64,000 nt of DNA. Origin: Exiguobacterium sp. FSL W8-0210 (GTDB taxonomy: Bacteria; Bacillota; Bacilli; Exiguobacteriales; Exiguobacteriaceae). Location: positions 279,001 through 343,000 of the forward strand of contig NZ_JBBOUK010000001.1 in assembly GCF_038006045.1 (NCBI RefSeq), in the 5' to 3' direction. A program made the position numbers and the translations under genes. This document shows, piece after piece, positions 1 to 8,469 of this stretch; within the stretch, counting starts at the first letter, position 1; every line of letters begins with the position of its first letter. The notes beneath the pieces were generated by a model. That model was not told where the DNA came from, did not search any database, and was given only the letters and a program-made list of their open reading frames with translations.

Positions 1-360
1 TTGGAAACGATACTTCCCTGGTTCTTCTGATGCATCGAGAATGCCTGCTGTACCAATGAAGACGATCCGTTCGATGCCTGCTTCCTTCATCTTCGTGACA
101 AGATGTGGAATCGCTGTCGAGAGGACCTGCTGTTGATCGGTACCGAGACAACTGAAGACAGCGGTGCTTCCTGCGAGTGCTTGTTCGAGATCCTCTGGAT
201 TTGTCGCATCTCCTGTCAGGACGTGAAGTCGGTCATGGACCGGTAAGTCCGGTGACGCGGAACGAACGAGTACACGAACGTCGTAGCCGTTTTCTAATAA
301 CCGATCAATCAAAGGTCGACCTGTTCGACCGGTCGCACCAAGTACAGTAACAGTAGTCAT
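1..360 (-). CDS. NAD(P)-binding SDR/NmrA-like protein (partial, runs off the window)
   Basis: The visible 120 codons begin with ATG at 360 behind a strong AAGGAGG site and run off the left edge, so the C-terminus is missing. A Rossmann dinucleotide motif, GATGRTG, lies at residues 8-14, directly after the first beta strand, as in atypical short-chain dehydrogenases and NmrA-like proteins that bind NAD(P)H. The visible part also carries the acidic and hydrophobic pattern expected of the next two Rossmann strands. Family members are redox sensors, reductases or epimerases; the substrate cannot be told from the N-terminus. It is followed on the same strand by the tautomerase gene upstream at 433-618, only 72 bases away, so the two may be cotranscribed. 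Confidence 0.8.
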   Translation of the reverse strand, partial: MTTVTVLGATGRTGRPLIDRLLENGYDVRVLVRSASPDLPVHDRLHVLTGDATNPEDLEQALAGSTAVFSCLGTDQQQVLSTAIPHLVTKMKEAGIERIVFIGTAGILDASEEPGKYRFQ

Positions 361-432
361 AAGTTTTCCTCCTTAGAGATCAAGTAGATGGGAAAAAGAG
401 ACGTGCGGTAACGACCGGACGTCTCTTGTTGG

Positions 433-618
433 TTATTTATCCGCGAACATGACGCCAGCTTGACCGTAATCTGTTTTTTCCATCTCTTCGATGAAGACCG
501 TGATGTTTTCTTTAGGAGCATTTGTCGTTTCCGACACTGCTTCCGTGACTTTTTCAATCAAGGCACGTTTTTGTTCGACTGTACGACCCGATAACATTTT
601 AACCGTAACATATGGCAT
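433..618 (-). CDS. ywhB: 4-oxalocrotonate tautomerase family protein (YwhB-like)
   Basis: This is a 61-residue protein. The start was set at the ATG at 618, behind an AGAGGGGG site, because it yields MPYVTVKM at the N-terminus: in this family the initiator Met is removed and Pro becomes the catalytic general base. The length is right for a 4-OT monomer, which usually assembles as a hexamer, and the sequence closely resembles Bacillus YwhB. Such enzymes catalyse enol-keto tautomerisation; the physiological substrate in Bacilli is not established. The longer frame reaching to 816 lacks a ribosome site and would bury the catalytic Pro. Confidence 0.9.
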   Translation of the reverse strand: MPYVTVKMLSGRTVEQKRALIEKVTEAVSETTNAPKENITVFIEEMEKTDYGQAGVMFADK

Positions 619-786
619 GACTTCATTTCCCCCTCTAGCATGATGACGATACGCCATCAGTATAGCGCATTCGATAGGGGATTCGTCAATTCGAACATCG
701 TTTTCGAAAAAGAAGGGTATAAGGTAGGAGCTATTCTTGTCGGAAGCGAAGGTAGTCATACACATACGGCAGAAAAGGAGAGACAT

Positions 787-1311
787 ATGGACGCAATCAT
801 ACGGAAGAAGATTCATACGTTACTGATTTTTGATCGGGCGTTACCGGAAGATACGAATTATCCGTTGTCTGGTGCTAAAGGACTCGAAGTCGCAGATATC
901 GTCTTTGAACAGAACATTCCATTCGGACGACTCGTAACGGATAAAGAACTCGCTCAACTGCTGAATCAAAAAGAAGCAAAGCGATACGGGATGTTGACGT
1001 TGCTTGAAGACGATGTACGTTTCAAACCGTTGTTTCAAAATCGAAAACCGACGGCTGACATGGAAGAAGAGGTCGAGGCGAAAGTGCGAGAACTGGCGCA
1101 TCAGTTACGTGCGATTCGATCGCGGTGTTCTTCGCTGGAACGTCTCTTTTTGTTCGGTCGTGCGGCGCAAACTCTGTTTGACCGCGCTTTGCTTCATCTT
1201 GAAGAGGTCAATCCCCCGGCTCACGAGGAAATTGCATCCATGACGTGTTATCGTCTCCCGACGATTCGCCGAGCATCAGAGGAACAATTACAGTTACTTC
1301 GTTATGAGTGA
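787..1311 (+). CDS. Uncharacterised 174-residue protein
   Basis: I do not recognise this family. Translation most likely starts at the ATG at 787, which has AAAAGGAG just upstream; an in-frame ATG at 640 has no ribosome site. The protein is soluble and rich in charged residues, with no signal peptide or membrane segment. Residues 95-130 form a Glu/Arg-rich, probably helical stretch, and the C-terminal third has two Cys-containing segments. It lies between ywhB (divergent) and ywhD (same strand, 65 bases downstream), where Bacillus subtilis carries unrelated genes, so its job may relate to ywhD, but that is only inferred from position. Confidence 0.7.
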   Translation: MDAIIRKKIHTLLIFDRALPEDTNYPLSGAKGLEVADIVFEQNIPFGRLVTDKELAQLLNQKEAKRYGMLTLLEDDVRFKPLFQNRKPTADMEEEVEAKVRELAHQLRAIRSRCSSLERLFLFGRAAQTLFDRALLHLEEVNPPAHEEIASMTCYRLPTIRRASEEQLQLLRYE

Positions 1312-1376
1312 CTGGTTGCAGACACCTCGGAATACGGTATGATAGAAGCAACAGGATTAAAAGGGGACAAAACACG

Positions 1377-1871
1377 ATGGAAAAAAAGATTAACTTCAAT
1401 ATCATTTCAGATAACTCTACAGACGGTCACGGAGGATTTGGTGTCGGAACACTCAGTTTAAACAGTATGTCACCCGTCATCATTTCTCCGGAAGACGGCG
1501 AAGCTTACATCGATATGGGTGCGATGCACGCGAAAGCAGCAATCGAGAAACGCGTCAAGTTCACGACGGACAAAGCCGATACGCCAAACGGTAAATTGTA
1601 CTGGATCGTCTGGGTGACGGTCGGTCGTAAGCCAGAAGGATTCTATTATGGTGGTGTCGCTGCCTGCGATCTGCTAGTCGATGCGGAAGCGCGTCGCGGA
1701 TTCAAGATTCTTGCTGATCATGTCAATAAGATGGATAAATCCCTTAAAGGGCGGATCGTCGTCGATCACATGGATGAGCGTTCAAAGGAATTATTACGTG
1801 ATTTCTTGCAGACACATAAACCTGAGATGTGGGAAAATGCTGACGCTGCTTTACATGAAGCGTTGGTCTAA
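1377..1871 (+). CDS. ywhD: YwhD family protein
   Basis: The 164-residue product matches the YwhD family of Bacilli, of unknown function. The start at ATG 1377 follows AAAAGGGGAC. Recognisable features are the N-terminal region ending in HGGFGVGTLSLN, the segment YIDMGAMHAKAAIEKRVKF, and a C-terminal half with a RIVVDHMDERSKELL helix. It is cytosolic, with no signal or membrane segment. In Bacillus subtilis ywhD also lies near ywhB and the speE-speB genes; here the same neighbours are within 5.2 kb, which supports the call and suggests an old neighbourhood. It is followed directly by a strong bidirectional terminator. Confidence 0.9.
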   Translation: MEKKINFNIISDNSTDGHGGFGVGTLSLNSMSPVIISPEDGEAYIDMGAMHAKAAIEKRVKFTTDKADTPNGKLYWIVWVTVGRKPEGFYYGGVAACDLLVDAEARRGFKILADHVNKMDKSLKGRIVVDHMDERSKELLRDFLQTHKPEMWENADAALHEALV

Positions 1872-1907
1872 AAAAAGAACGTGTGCCGCGGCACACGTTC
1901 TTTTTTT
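1872..1907. terminator. Bidirectional rho-independent terminator between ywhD and the phosphoesterase gene
   Basis: AAGAACGTGTGCC pairs perfectly with GGCACACGTTCTT around a CG centre, flanked by an A-run on the left and a T-run on the right. It can therefore serve both the plus-strand ywhD and the convergent minus-strand gene. Confidence 0.9.
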
Positions 1908-2751
1908 ATGGTCGTTTTAGCGTCAGGACGACGAGTTCTGGATGATTGAACAGACGAAACGGAAACAGGCTGTTCCCGAGACCACGACTGACGATCAGTT
2001 CCGTCTGTTGTTCCTGATAGCGACCTGCCGTCACCGCTGGAAAGAATCCTTGACCAGGCGCATACAGACCTTCGGTAAACGGCAGGCGGATCTGCCCGCC
2101 GTGCGCATGACCGGACAAGACGAGATCAACGGAACGCTCCGCATACAAGGATTTATATTCCGGACGATGCGCAAGCAAGAGCTGAAACGCATCAGGTGAC
2201 ACGTCTTGCAGTGCTTGATCGAGACTTTGACGAATCCCATCCGGTTCCGATAGCCCTTCGCGCCAACGTGTCGTCGTCGGGTCATCGATACCGATCAGCG
2301 AAATCGATTGACCTTGGTATTCGATGACGCGCGATTCATTCCGGAGAACGGTGACACCCAGTTGTTCAAGCTTTGGCAAAATTGTTAGATTGAGTCGCAC
2401 CTCATGATTCCCGGTGACGAAGTAGACCGGATAGCGATCAACGAGCGCTTTCATGAGTGTAAGGACAGCTTCTTCACCGTTTCGCCTCGAGTCAATCAAA
2501 TCGCCAGTCATGACAACGAGATCCGGCTTTTCGCGATCAATTTTCTTCAGTAGTCGTTTTTGTTCATTCCCGAACGCCTTGCCATGTAAATCTGCGATCT
2601 GCACGACGCGATAACCATCAAACGCTTCCGGTAAGCGACTCGACGTGACCATCATCCGTGAGACATCAATGACGTTATTTTCACGATATAAAAACCAGCT
2701 TCCTAAGGCGAGGACGCTGAGGGATACTAGCCAGCGTGTACGTTTTCGCAT
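1906..2751 (-). CDS. Membrane-anchored metallophosphoesterase (YkuE/YkoQ-like)
   Basis: A calcineurin-like phosphoesterase of about 281 residues. An N-terminal basic stretch and a hydrophobic segment (about residues 7-22) suggest a membrane anchor with the catalytic domain outside. The metal-binding motifs appear in order: DLH (about 54-56), GDLID, GNHE and the C-terminal GHAHGGQ, so the dimetal centre is intact. Relatives hydrolyse phosphoesters, in some cases lipid-linked ones; the substrate here is unknown. The start at 2751 was preferred because GAGGTGG lies just upstream; an ATG 12 bases earlier (2763) has only a weak ribosome site and remains possible. It ends inside the shared terminator with ywhD. 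Confidence 0.88.
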   Translation of the reverse strand: MRKRTRWLVSLSVLALGSWFLYRENNVIDVSRMMVTSSRLPEAFDGYRVVQIADLHGKAFGNEQKRLLKKIDREKPDLVVMTGDLIDSRRNGEEAVLTLMKALVDRYPVYFVTGNHEVRLNLTILPKLEQLGVTVLRNESRVIEYQGQSISLIGIDDPTTTRWREGLSEPDGIRQSLDQALQDVSPDAFQLLLAHRPEYKSLYAERSVDLVLSGHAHGGQIRLPFTEGLYAPGQGFFPAVTAGRYQEQQTELIVSRGLGNSLFPFRLFNHPELVVLTLKRP

Positions 2752-2792
2752 AAGCCACCTCATTTCTTTCTACTTCGCATAATTCAGGATAA

Positions 2793-2830
2793 CAAAAAAG
2801 ACCTCCTTCCGTATGCGACGGAAGGAGGAA
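2793..2830 (-). terminator. Terminator of the BCCT transporter gene
   Basis: On the minus strand CCTCCTTCCGT and ACGGAAGGAGG pair around a short loop and are followed by TCTTTTTTG. It lies directly after the transporter stop codon. Confidence 0.85.
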
Positions 2831-2841
2831 ATCAAAATGAT

Positions 2842-4398
2842 TTAGGCATCTTGTTTTAAATCGGTGACTTCTTTTTGCGCATCGGGTTCATCCGATAAGT
2901 CCTTGAACAAAGCGATGACCATCATTCCGACGACGAAGATGAACGGGAAGGCGGCTAGAACAGCTGCTGCCTGTAGGGCACTCAATCCTCCGGCATAAAG
3001 TAAGACAGCGGCGATTGAAGACTGGATGACACCCCAAGCAAGCTTGATGCGTAAGCTTGGCATCAGGCTACCGCCAGACGATAGAATACCGAGAACGTAC
3101 GTCGCGGAGTCAGCCGAAGTGATGAAGAACGTCGTGATCAAGAAGACGGCGACGATACTGAGGAACGTACCTAAGCCACCGAATGTCTCAAACAATGCGA
3201 ACATTCCAGTTTCGACCCCTTTATCGTTGACCGTCGAGATCAGATCGACATTTTGGAACAATTCGTTCCAAATCGCTGATCCACCGAAGACAGAGAACCA
3301 AAGGAGACCAAAGATCGTTGGAACGAGCATGATGCCGATGACGAACTCACGAATCGTCCGTCCTTTCGAGACACGGGCGATGAACGTACCGACGAATGGT
3401 GACCAGGAAATCCACCATGCCCAGTAGAAGATCGTCCAATCGTTGATCCAGCCGCGTTCGTCTGGATTAAAGGCAGATGCCCGGAAACTCATGACCGGTA
3501 AGTTTTGCAAATAAGCACCTGTTGTTTGCACGAAAAGGTCCATGATGAAACTGAACGGTCCGAGGAACAGGACGCCAATCATCAACATAACGGCGAGGAC
3601 GATGTTGGCGTTACTGAGACGAACGATTCCTTTATCGAGTCCTGATGCCGCACTCATCATGTAAAGTACTGACACAACGACAATGATGATCATTTGTGTC
3701 AGGAAGGAGTTGGGAATACTACTCGTTAGGAAGTTCAATCCACCTGAGATTTGTTGTGCTCCGAGACCGAGCGACGTCGCGACACCAAATGCCGTTGCGA
3801 CGATGGCGAGTACTTCGACGGTACCTTTACCGGCAGAAGCATACCGAGGCTTCATCAGTGAAGCGACCGTGTCACCAATCGTAGCAGGACGTCCTTTTCG
3901 GAATGTCGAGTAAGCGATCGCAAGCGCGACGATCGCGTATAATGCCCAAGGATGTAATCCCCAGTGGAAGAATGAATAGCGCATCGCGAGGCGTGCTGCT
4001 TCCGTTGGATCATCTGTTGCGACTGGCGGTGTATGGAAGTGCGTCAATGGCTCTGAGACACCCCAGAAGACAAGACCGATTCCCATACCAGCACTGAAGA
4101 GCATCGCAAACCAAGAAATGAGACCATATTCAGGACGGTCCGAATCCTTACCGAGTCGGATTGAACCGAAGCGGGAAAAGATTAAAAAGATAGCAATGAT
4201 TAAAAAAGCACTCATGCCGAGAAGATAAAGCCAGCCAAATCCGTTAGAGACAAAGGATTGTGCTTGAGCTGTGACATTTCCGAGACTAGCTGCACCGATT
4301 AGGGATTCCGGTAAGATTCCCCATATGGTAAAGAGCACACAGAAAATGACGGATACCATAAAGACTTTTGTGATCTTACTTTTTCGATTATTTTCCAT
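2842..4398 (-). CDS. BCCT family glycine betaine/choline-type transporter (OpuD/BetL-like)
   Basis: A 518-residue, twelve-helix secondary transporter that imports quaternary-ammonium osmolytes (glycine betaine, choline, carnitine) with sodium. The family signature MGIGLVFWGVSEPLTHF and the tryptophan-rich TM8 segment WTIFYWAWWISWSPF, whose aromatic residues form the substrate box, are both present. Length fits OpuD/BetL. The start was set at ATG 4398 behind AGAAGGTG; a longer frame to 4581 lacks a convincing ribosome site and reads through promoter sequence. It is monocistronic with its own terminator. Which betaine it prefers cannot be read from the sequence. Confidence 0.93.
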   Translation of the reverse strand: MENNRKSKITKVFMVSVIFCVLFTIWGILPESLIGAASLGNVTAQAQSFVSNGFGWLYLLGMSAFLIIAIFLIFSRFGSIRLGKDSDRPEYGLISWFAMLFSAGMGIGLVFWGVSEPLTHFHTPPVATDDPTEAARLAMRYSFFHWGLHPWALYAIVALAIAYSTFRKGRPATIGDTVASLMKPRYASAGKGTVEVLAIVATAFGVATSLGLGAQQISGGLNFLTSSIPNSFLTQMIIIVVVSVLYMMSAASGLDKGIVRLSNANIVLAVMLMIGVLFLGPFSFIMDLFVQTTGAYLQNLPVMSFRASAFNPDERGWINDWTIFYWAWWISWSPFVGTFIARVSKGRTIREFVIGIMLVPTIFGLLWFSVFGGSAIWNELFQNVDLISTVNDKGVETGMFALFETFGGLGTFLSIVAVFLITTFFITSADSATYVLGILSSGGSLMPSLRIKLAWGVIQSSIAAVLLYAGGLSALQAAAVLAAFPFIFVVGMMVIALFKDLSDEPDAQKEVTDLKQDA

Positions 4399-4459
4399 CG
4401 TGTTCCACACCTTCTTTCGAATTTTACATAGTTGTTCTGTATCAAATGATGGCAACGAC

Positions 4460-4489
4460 ATTATCATTACCCCATCGTTCCGATAACAA
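4460..4489 (-). promoter_or_regulatory. Candidate sigma-A promoter for the BCCT gene
   Basis: On the minus strand TTGTTA (4489-4484) and GATAAT (4465-4460) are separated by 18 bases, about 60 bases upstream of the start codon. The rest of the 378-base region between the BCCT start and the nitroreductase start is AT-rich and shows no gene; no clear plus-strand promoter was found in it. Confidence 0.4.
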
Positions 4490-4776
4490 AACCTAATCAC
4501 GCAGGGTACTACCGTAACAAACATTTGTGTGGAAAAGCAAATTGACCGGGAAATGAGAATAAAGAAATCAATGTTTTTCAAGGAAGGTTAAGCAAAAAAG
4601 ATTGCAATCAAGCGTTTTTAAAATAATGTGGAAATAAAGAAAAAGAAAACGTTAATACTATTATTTCCCGTTTCGTCTTAAAACTAACGTAAAGCTTGAT
4701 ATGAGCAAATCAGAGGCGGTCTAAAATCAGATTTGATATAACAAAAGCAGTCATCATTTTGAAGGAGGCATTTCTC

Positions 4777-5448
4777 ATGGAAAAACAACAACAAAAACAA
4801 ACAATTCTTGAAGCATTTCAATCTCGTCATGCGACAAAGGCATTTAATGGTCAAATGATCCCGGAAGACGATTTCCGGTTCATTTTAGAAACGGCGCGTC
4901 TGTCACCGAGCTCGTTCGGATATGAGCCATGGAACATGCTCGTTATTCAAAATCCAGAAATCCGAGAAGCCTTAAAAGAAATTTCTTGGGGCGCACAAGG
5001 ACAATTGCCGACAGCGAGTCACTTCGTCTTGTTCCTCGCCCGTACCGGAGAACAAATGCAGGCAGATGGTCCGCATGTCAAGCAGATGATGGATTTCCTT
5101 GGTTTATCCGAAGAAGCGAAAGCTGGACGGACGAAGCGTTACGGTCTGTTTTTAGAGGAGGATTTCGCGATTGGTGATAACCCGAAAGCGATGGAAGACT
5201 GGGCAGCTAAACAAGCCTATATCGCACTTGGGAACATGATGTCGACGGCAGCACAAATCGGTGTCGATTCATGCCCGATCGAAGGATTCGACCAGCAAGC
5301 TGTCGAGCAATTACTCGTCGATCGTGGACTGCTTGATCGTTCTGTTTTCACGGTGCCGGTCATGGTCGCATTCGGTTACCGGGCAGACGAACCCAAACGT
5401 GAGAAGCAACGTCGTCCGCTTGATGAAATCGTGACGTTCGTCGAGTAA
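4777..5448 (+). CDS. NAD(P)H-dependent nitroreductase family flavoprotein
   Basis: A 223-residue FMN enzyme of the nitroreductase (NfsB/YodC-like) family. It starts at ATG 4777 behind GAAGGAGG. The N-terminal SRHATKAFNG loop and the RLSPSSFGYEPW segment are the classic phosphate- and flavin-binding elements, and the alternate substrate-side loop (around MPIEGFD-like PIEGFDQQ) follows in the C-terminal half. Such enzymes reduce nitroaromatics, quinones or related electrophiles and act as homodimers in the cytosol. The natural substrate is not apparent. It is flanked by a long upstream AT-rich region and by the speE promoter region, so it is probably a single-gene unit. Confidence 0.92.
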   Translation: MEKQQQKQTILEAFQSRHATKAFNGQMIPEDDFRFILETARLSPSSFGYEPWNMLVIQNPEIREALKEISWGAQGQLPTASHFVLFLARTGEQMQADGPHVKQMMDFLGLSEEAKAGRTKRYGLFLEEDFAIGDNPKAMEDWAAKQAYIALGNMMSTAAQIGVDSCPIEGFDQQAVEQLLVDRGLLDRSVFTVPVMVAFGYRADEPKREKQRRPLDEIVTFVE

Positions 5449-5477
5449 AGACGAAAGACAAAAATTTTCGAATTATA

Positions 5478-5506
5478 TAGAAGTTTCTTTCGAAATTCGG
5501 TATACT
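5478..5506 (+). promoter_or_regulatory. Possible speE promoter
   Basis: A clear TATACT hexamer lies at 5501-5506, 86 bases upstream of the speE start; the -35 region is weak (TAGAAG, 17-base spacer). No operator-like symmetry was seen. Confidence 0.3.
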
Positions 5507-5592
5507 CGCATTTGTATGATTAAGAAGCGCCGTAAACGCCACTCGCATACGAACAACTTTTGTCTTGATGAAAGAAAGGGGTTCTATCGCAA

Positions 5593-6435
5593 ATGGAACA
5601 AAAATTAAAGTTATGGTTCACGGAACACCAAACGGAAGATTACGGTATCACATTCCGTGTCAACCACGTTTATGAGAGCGAACAAACGGAGTTTCAACGC
5701 CTAGAGATGGTTGAAACGGACGAGTTCGGTACGATGTTGTTACTTGACGGAATGGTCATGACGACAGATAAGGACGAGTTCGTTTACCACGAGATGGTCG
5801 CGCACGTCCCATTATTCACACACCCGAATCCAAAATCGGTTCTGGTCGTTGGTGGAGGAGACGGCGGAGTCATCCGTGAAGTCTTGAAACACCCGTCCGT
5901 CGAAAAAGCTGTTTTGGTTGAAATCGACGGAAAAGTCATTGAGTATTCGAAAAAATACCTCCCGAACATTGCAGGTGGATTGGACGATGCACGCGTCGAA
6001 GTCATCGTTGGGGATGGATTCATGCATATCGCAGAAGCAGAAAACGAGTATGATGTCATCATGGTCGACTCGACAGAACCAGTTGGTCCAGCGGTCAACT
6101 TGTTTACGAAAGGCTTCTATTCTGGTATTTCAAAAGCATTAAAAGAAGACGGCATTTTCGTCGCACAATCGGATAACCCATGGTTCACACCAGACTTGAT
6201 CCGTGATGTTCAACGCGACGTCAAAGAAATCTTCCCGATCACGAAGCTCTACATCGCTAACGTTCCGACATACCCAAGTGGTCTTTGGACGTTCACGATC
6301 GGATCAAAGAAACATGATCCGCTTGCAGTTGCAGCAGAGCGTTTCCACGAGATCGACACGAAGTATTATACGCCTGAGCTTCACACGGCAGCTTTCGCGC
6401 TACCGAAGTTCGTTAAAGATTTGACGAACGGCTGA
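5593..6435 (+). CDS. speE: Spermidine synthase (polyamine aminopropyltransferase)
   Basis: A 280-residue aminopropyltransferase that moves the aminopropyl group of decarboxylated S-adenosylmethionine to putrescine, giving spermidine. The glycine-rich cofactor loop [18 protein letters not shown] and the acidic VEIDGKVIE strand are at about residues 80-115, and the catalytic DSTEPVGPA loop follows at about 158. The N-terminal beta domain ends in [20 protein letters not shown], the conserved substrate gate. Length matches Bacillus SpeE. The start ATG at 5593 follows AAAGGGG. The next gene on the same strand is speB, which makes the putrescine substrate from agmatine, so the pair forms one pathway unit although a hairpin sits between them. 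Confidence 0.96.
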   Translation: MEQKLKLWFTEHQTEDYGITFRVNHVYESEQTEFQRLEMVETDEFGTMLLLDGMVMTTDKDEFVYHEMVAHVPLFTHPNPKSVLVVGGGDGGVIREVLKHPSVEKAVLVEIDGKVIEYSKKYLPNIAGGLDDARVEVIVGDGFMHIAEAENEYDVIMVDSTEPVGPAVNLFTKGFYSGISKALKEDGIFVAQSDNPWFTPDLIRDVQRDVKEIFPITKLYIANVPTYPSGLWTFTIGSKKHDPLAVAAERFHEIDTKYYTPELHTAAFALPKFVKDLTNG

Positions 6436-6459
6436 GTTCAGTCACTATAGACACACATG

Positions 6460-6494
6460 AACAGAGCGGTTTCGATCTTCGAAATCGCTCTGTT
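6460..6494 (+). other. Strong hairpin in the speE-speB intergenic region
   Basis: AACAGAGCG pairs with CGCTCTGTT, continuing through TTTCGA/TCGAAA with one wobble, giving a stem of about 16 pairs. There is no T-run after it, so it may be an attenuating or mRNA-stabilising structure instead of a full terminator. Confidence 0.6.
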
Positions 6495-6550
6495 GTCAGG
6501 TAAACAGGCGTTTGCATCAGCAAACGGCAAATGAACAGGAGGAATGGATC

Positions 6551-7423
6551 ATGCGTTTTGATGAAGCATATTCAGGAAAAGTCTTTATCGCGAGTCAACC
6601 GACTCACGAAGATGCAAAAGGAATTTTGTACGGCATGCCGATGGACTGGACGGTCAGTTTCCGTCCGGGTTCACGATTCGGTCCGGCACGTATCCGTGAA
6701 GTCTCACTTGGTTTAGAAGAATATAGCCCGTACTTAGATGGTGACATCGCTGACGCAAAATTGTTTGACGCGGGAGATATCCCGTTACCATTCGGGAATG
6801 CTCAAAAGTCACTTGATATGATTGAAGAATACGTCGATTCGTTACTGACAGCAGGCAAGTTCCCGCTCGGTATGGGTGGCGAACATTTAGTCACATGGCC
6901 CGTCGTCAAAGCGTTCGATAAACACTATAATGATTTTGTCGTACTTCACTTTGATGCGCATACGGACTTACGAGACGAATATGAAGGAGAGCCATTGTCG
7001 CACTCGACGCCACTCAAGAAGATCGCGAACTTGATCGGACCAGAGAACTGCTATTCATTCGGAATTCGTTCAGGTATGAAAGAAGAGTTCGAATGGGCGA
7101 AGACATCAGGTTACAACCTCTTCAAATACGAGATCGTCGAGCCGCTTCGTCAAGTCCTTCCGACACTTGCCGGTAAAAAGGTCTACGTTACGATCGACAT
7201 CGATGTTCTTGATCCGTCAGCAGCACCAGGGACAGGGACACAAGAAATCGGTGGAGTGACAACGAAGGAATTACTTGAAGTCGTTCACATGATCTCGCGA
7301 GCAGACGTCGACGTCATCGGCGCGGATTTGGTAGAAGTATGCCCAGCGTACGATCAATCCGACATGACAGCGATCGCGGCAGCGAAAGTATTACGCGAAA
7401 TGATGATTGGATTCATTAAATGA
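6551..7423 (+). CDS. speB: Agmatinase
   Basis: A 290-residue ureohydrolase that splits agmatine to putrescine and urea. The binuclear manganese site is complete: GGEH (about residue 110), HFDAHTDLRDE (about 134-144) and DIDVLDPS (about 216-223). Length equals that of Bacillus SpeB. The ATG at 6551 is preceded by AGGAGGAATGGATC; the frame extends further upstream to 6512 but without a better site. It lies 115 bases downstream of speE and is closed by a strong terminator, so the two genes supply and use putrescine together. Confidence 0.96.
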   Translation: MRFDEAYSGKVFIASQPTHEDAKGILYGMPMDWTVSFRPGSRFGPARIREVSLGLEEYSPYLDGDIADAKLFDAGDIPLPFGNAQKSLDMIEEYVDSLLTAGKFPLGMGGEHLVTWPVVKAFDKHYNDFVVLHFDAHTDLRDEYEGEPLSHSTPLKKIANLIGPENCYSFGIRSGMKEEFEWAKTSGYNLFKYEIVEPLRQVLPTLAGKKVYVTIDIDVLDPSAAPGTGTQEIGGVTTKELLEVVHMISRADVDVIGADLVEVCPAYDQSDMTAIAAAKVLREMMIGFIK

Positions 7424-7429
7424 AAAAGC

Positions 7430-7466
7430 AAAAGAGACCGGACGTGATGTCGGTCTCTTTTGTTTT
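7430..7466 (+). terminator. Terminator after speB
   Basis: AAAAGAGACCG pairs with CGGTCTCTTTT and is followed by a T-rich tract. The A-run on the left means that it could also act on leftward transcription. Confidence 0.85.
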
Positions 7467-7468
7467 GC

Positions 7469-7839
7469 TCAGAAGAAGAACTGAATGACCCCGAACGCAC
7501 CGAATCCGATGATTAGACTGGCAGACGTCCACTGGATGATACGTAAAGTGGGTGTCGCAAGCTGGTGCTTGAGCAGGTGCGTGATGTTCGCTAGAATGAC
7601 CCACCAAGTGGCAGGCAGAACCGAGAAAAAATACCGATTAGAAACAAAAAGGCATCCTGTCCGTTCGTCATCGTCAATTTAAATCGTGCGAACAACGCCA
7701 GGAACAGCGTGATCGTCATCGGGTTCAAGAACGTCAGGAGTAAGACGGATAGATAGCTACTTAACCGTGATGAGGCTGTATCGGAAATTGAGGCGGTCGA
7801 AGAAGCTTGAAACAACGACGTCTTCTTCGTCCACTCCAT
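7469..7839 (-). pseudogene. LysE-family exporter gene remnant, 5' half missing and frameshifted
   Basis: Read on the minus strand, this segment encodes the C-terminal half of a LysE/RhtB-type amino-acid exporter: the conserved TM segment LLTFLNPMTITLFLALF, then a second hydrophobic block ending in SLIIGFGAFGVIQFFF and a stop at 7469. The frame breaks at a run of six A (7626-7631): one extra base would join the two halves. The N-terminal half (signature and first three helices) is absent; instead the remnant runs directly into a divergent sortase frame. The 5' boundary given is approximate. Both defects mean that no working transporter is made, unless the frameshift is a sequencing error, in which case the 5' loss alone would still disable it. 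Confidence 0.7.
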
Positions 7840-8300
7840 CTGAAAAGGTGGATGAAGAGGCGTTCATACCAACGCGTATTACAATTCCGACGCTCGATGT
7901 GAAAGCGAACATCGAAGTCGTCGGGAAAGATAAACAAGGCCGGATGGATGTTCCGAAACAGACCGATCAGGTTGCTTGGTATAAGTACGGAGCAAAAGCC
8001 GGACAAACCGGAAATGTCGTACTAGCCGGACACTTGGATGATCAAGAAGGTCCCGCTGTTTTTTATGATTTAGCCAAGATGAAAAAAGGGCAACGGATTG
8101 AAGTGACGGGAAAAGCAGGACAACAGGTATCGTACGTGGTGACGAACGTCATGTCCTATCCTGTCGATGAAGCACCTGTCGGATCAATCTTCGGTGCGAC
8201 CGTCATGAATAAACTGACGCTCATTTCATGTATAGGTACGTTTTCAGAATCAAAAGGATACGATCAGCGTCTTGTCGTCACAGCAGAACAAGACGAGTAA
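7767..8300 (+). pseudogene. Class D/F-like sortase fragment lacking its N-terminal signal/anchor
   Basis: The reading frame is open for 177 codons and holds a full sortase catalytic barrel: IPTRITIPTLDV at the start of the barrel, the catalytic His in LAGHLDD (residue 89), the catalytic Cys in LISCIGTF (155) and the Arg in YDQRLVV (168). Sortases need an N-terminal membrane anchor or signal peptide; here the first roughly 15 residues are simply the antisense of the LysE remnant and are basic, not hydrophobic. There is no ribosome site before the ATGs at 7767/7770. I therefore call it a truncated gene, although the catalytic residues look intact. It would have joined LPXTG-type proteins to the cell wall. 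The stop is 8 bases from the IS element. Confidence 0.65.
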
Positions 8301-8340
8301 AGTAAAATGAGGCTGGGACATAACTCAGTTTCACAAACAA

Positions 8341-8375
8341 AAGGCCCTCGAAACGACTATACGTTTCGAGGGCCT
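8341..8375 (+). terminator. Hairpin inside the left end of IS copy 1
   Basis: AAGGCCCTCGAAACG pairs with CGTTTCGAGGGCCTT around a six-base loop. It lies between the inverted repeat and the transposase promoter and probably blocks outside transcription from entering the transposase gene. Confidence 0.7.
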
Positions 8376-8469
8376 TGTTCTATGAAAAAAAACCGATTCT
8401 GAATAAACAAATAAGGACAACCTCTGATAAAGTTAAAGTGATCAAACCATAACCATCGGAGGTGCCCTT

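Noticed and set aside
433-816. Longer tautomerase starting at 816
   Set aside because: This would hide the catalytic N-terminal Pro; the ATG at 618 has the ribosome site.
2842-4581. Extended BCCT start at 4581
   Set aside because: The added part is not like the family, and the region carries the likely promoter at 4460-4489.
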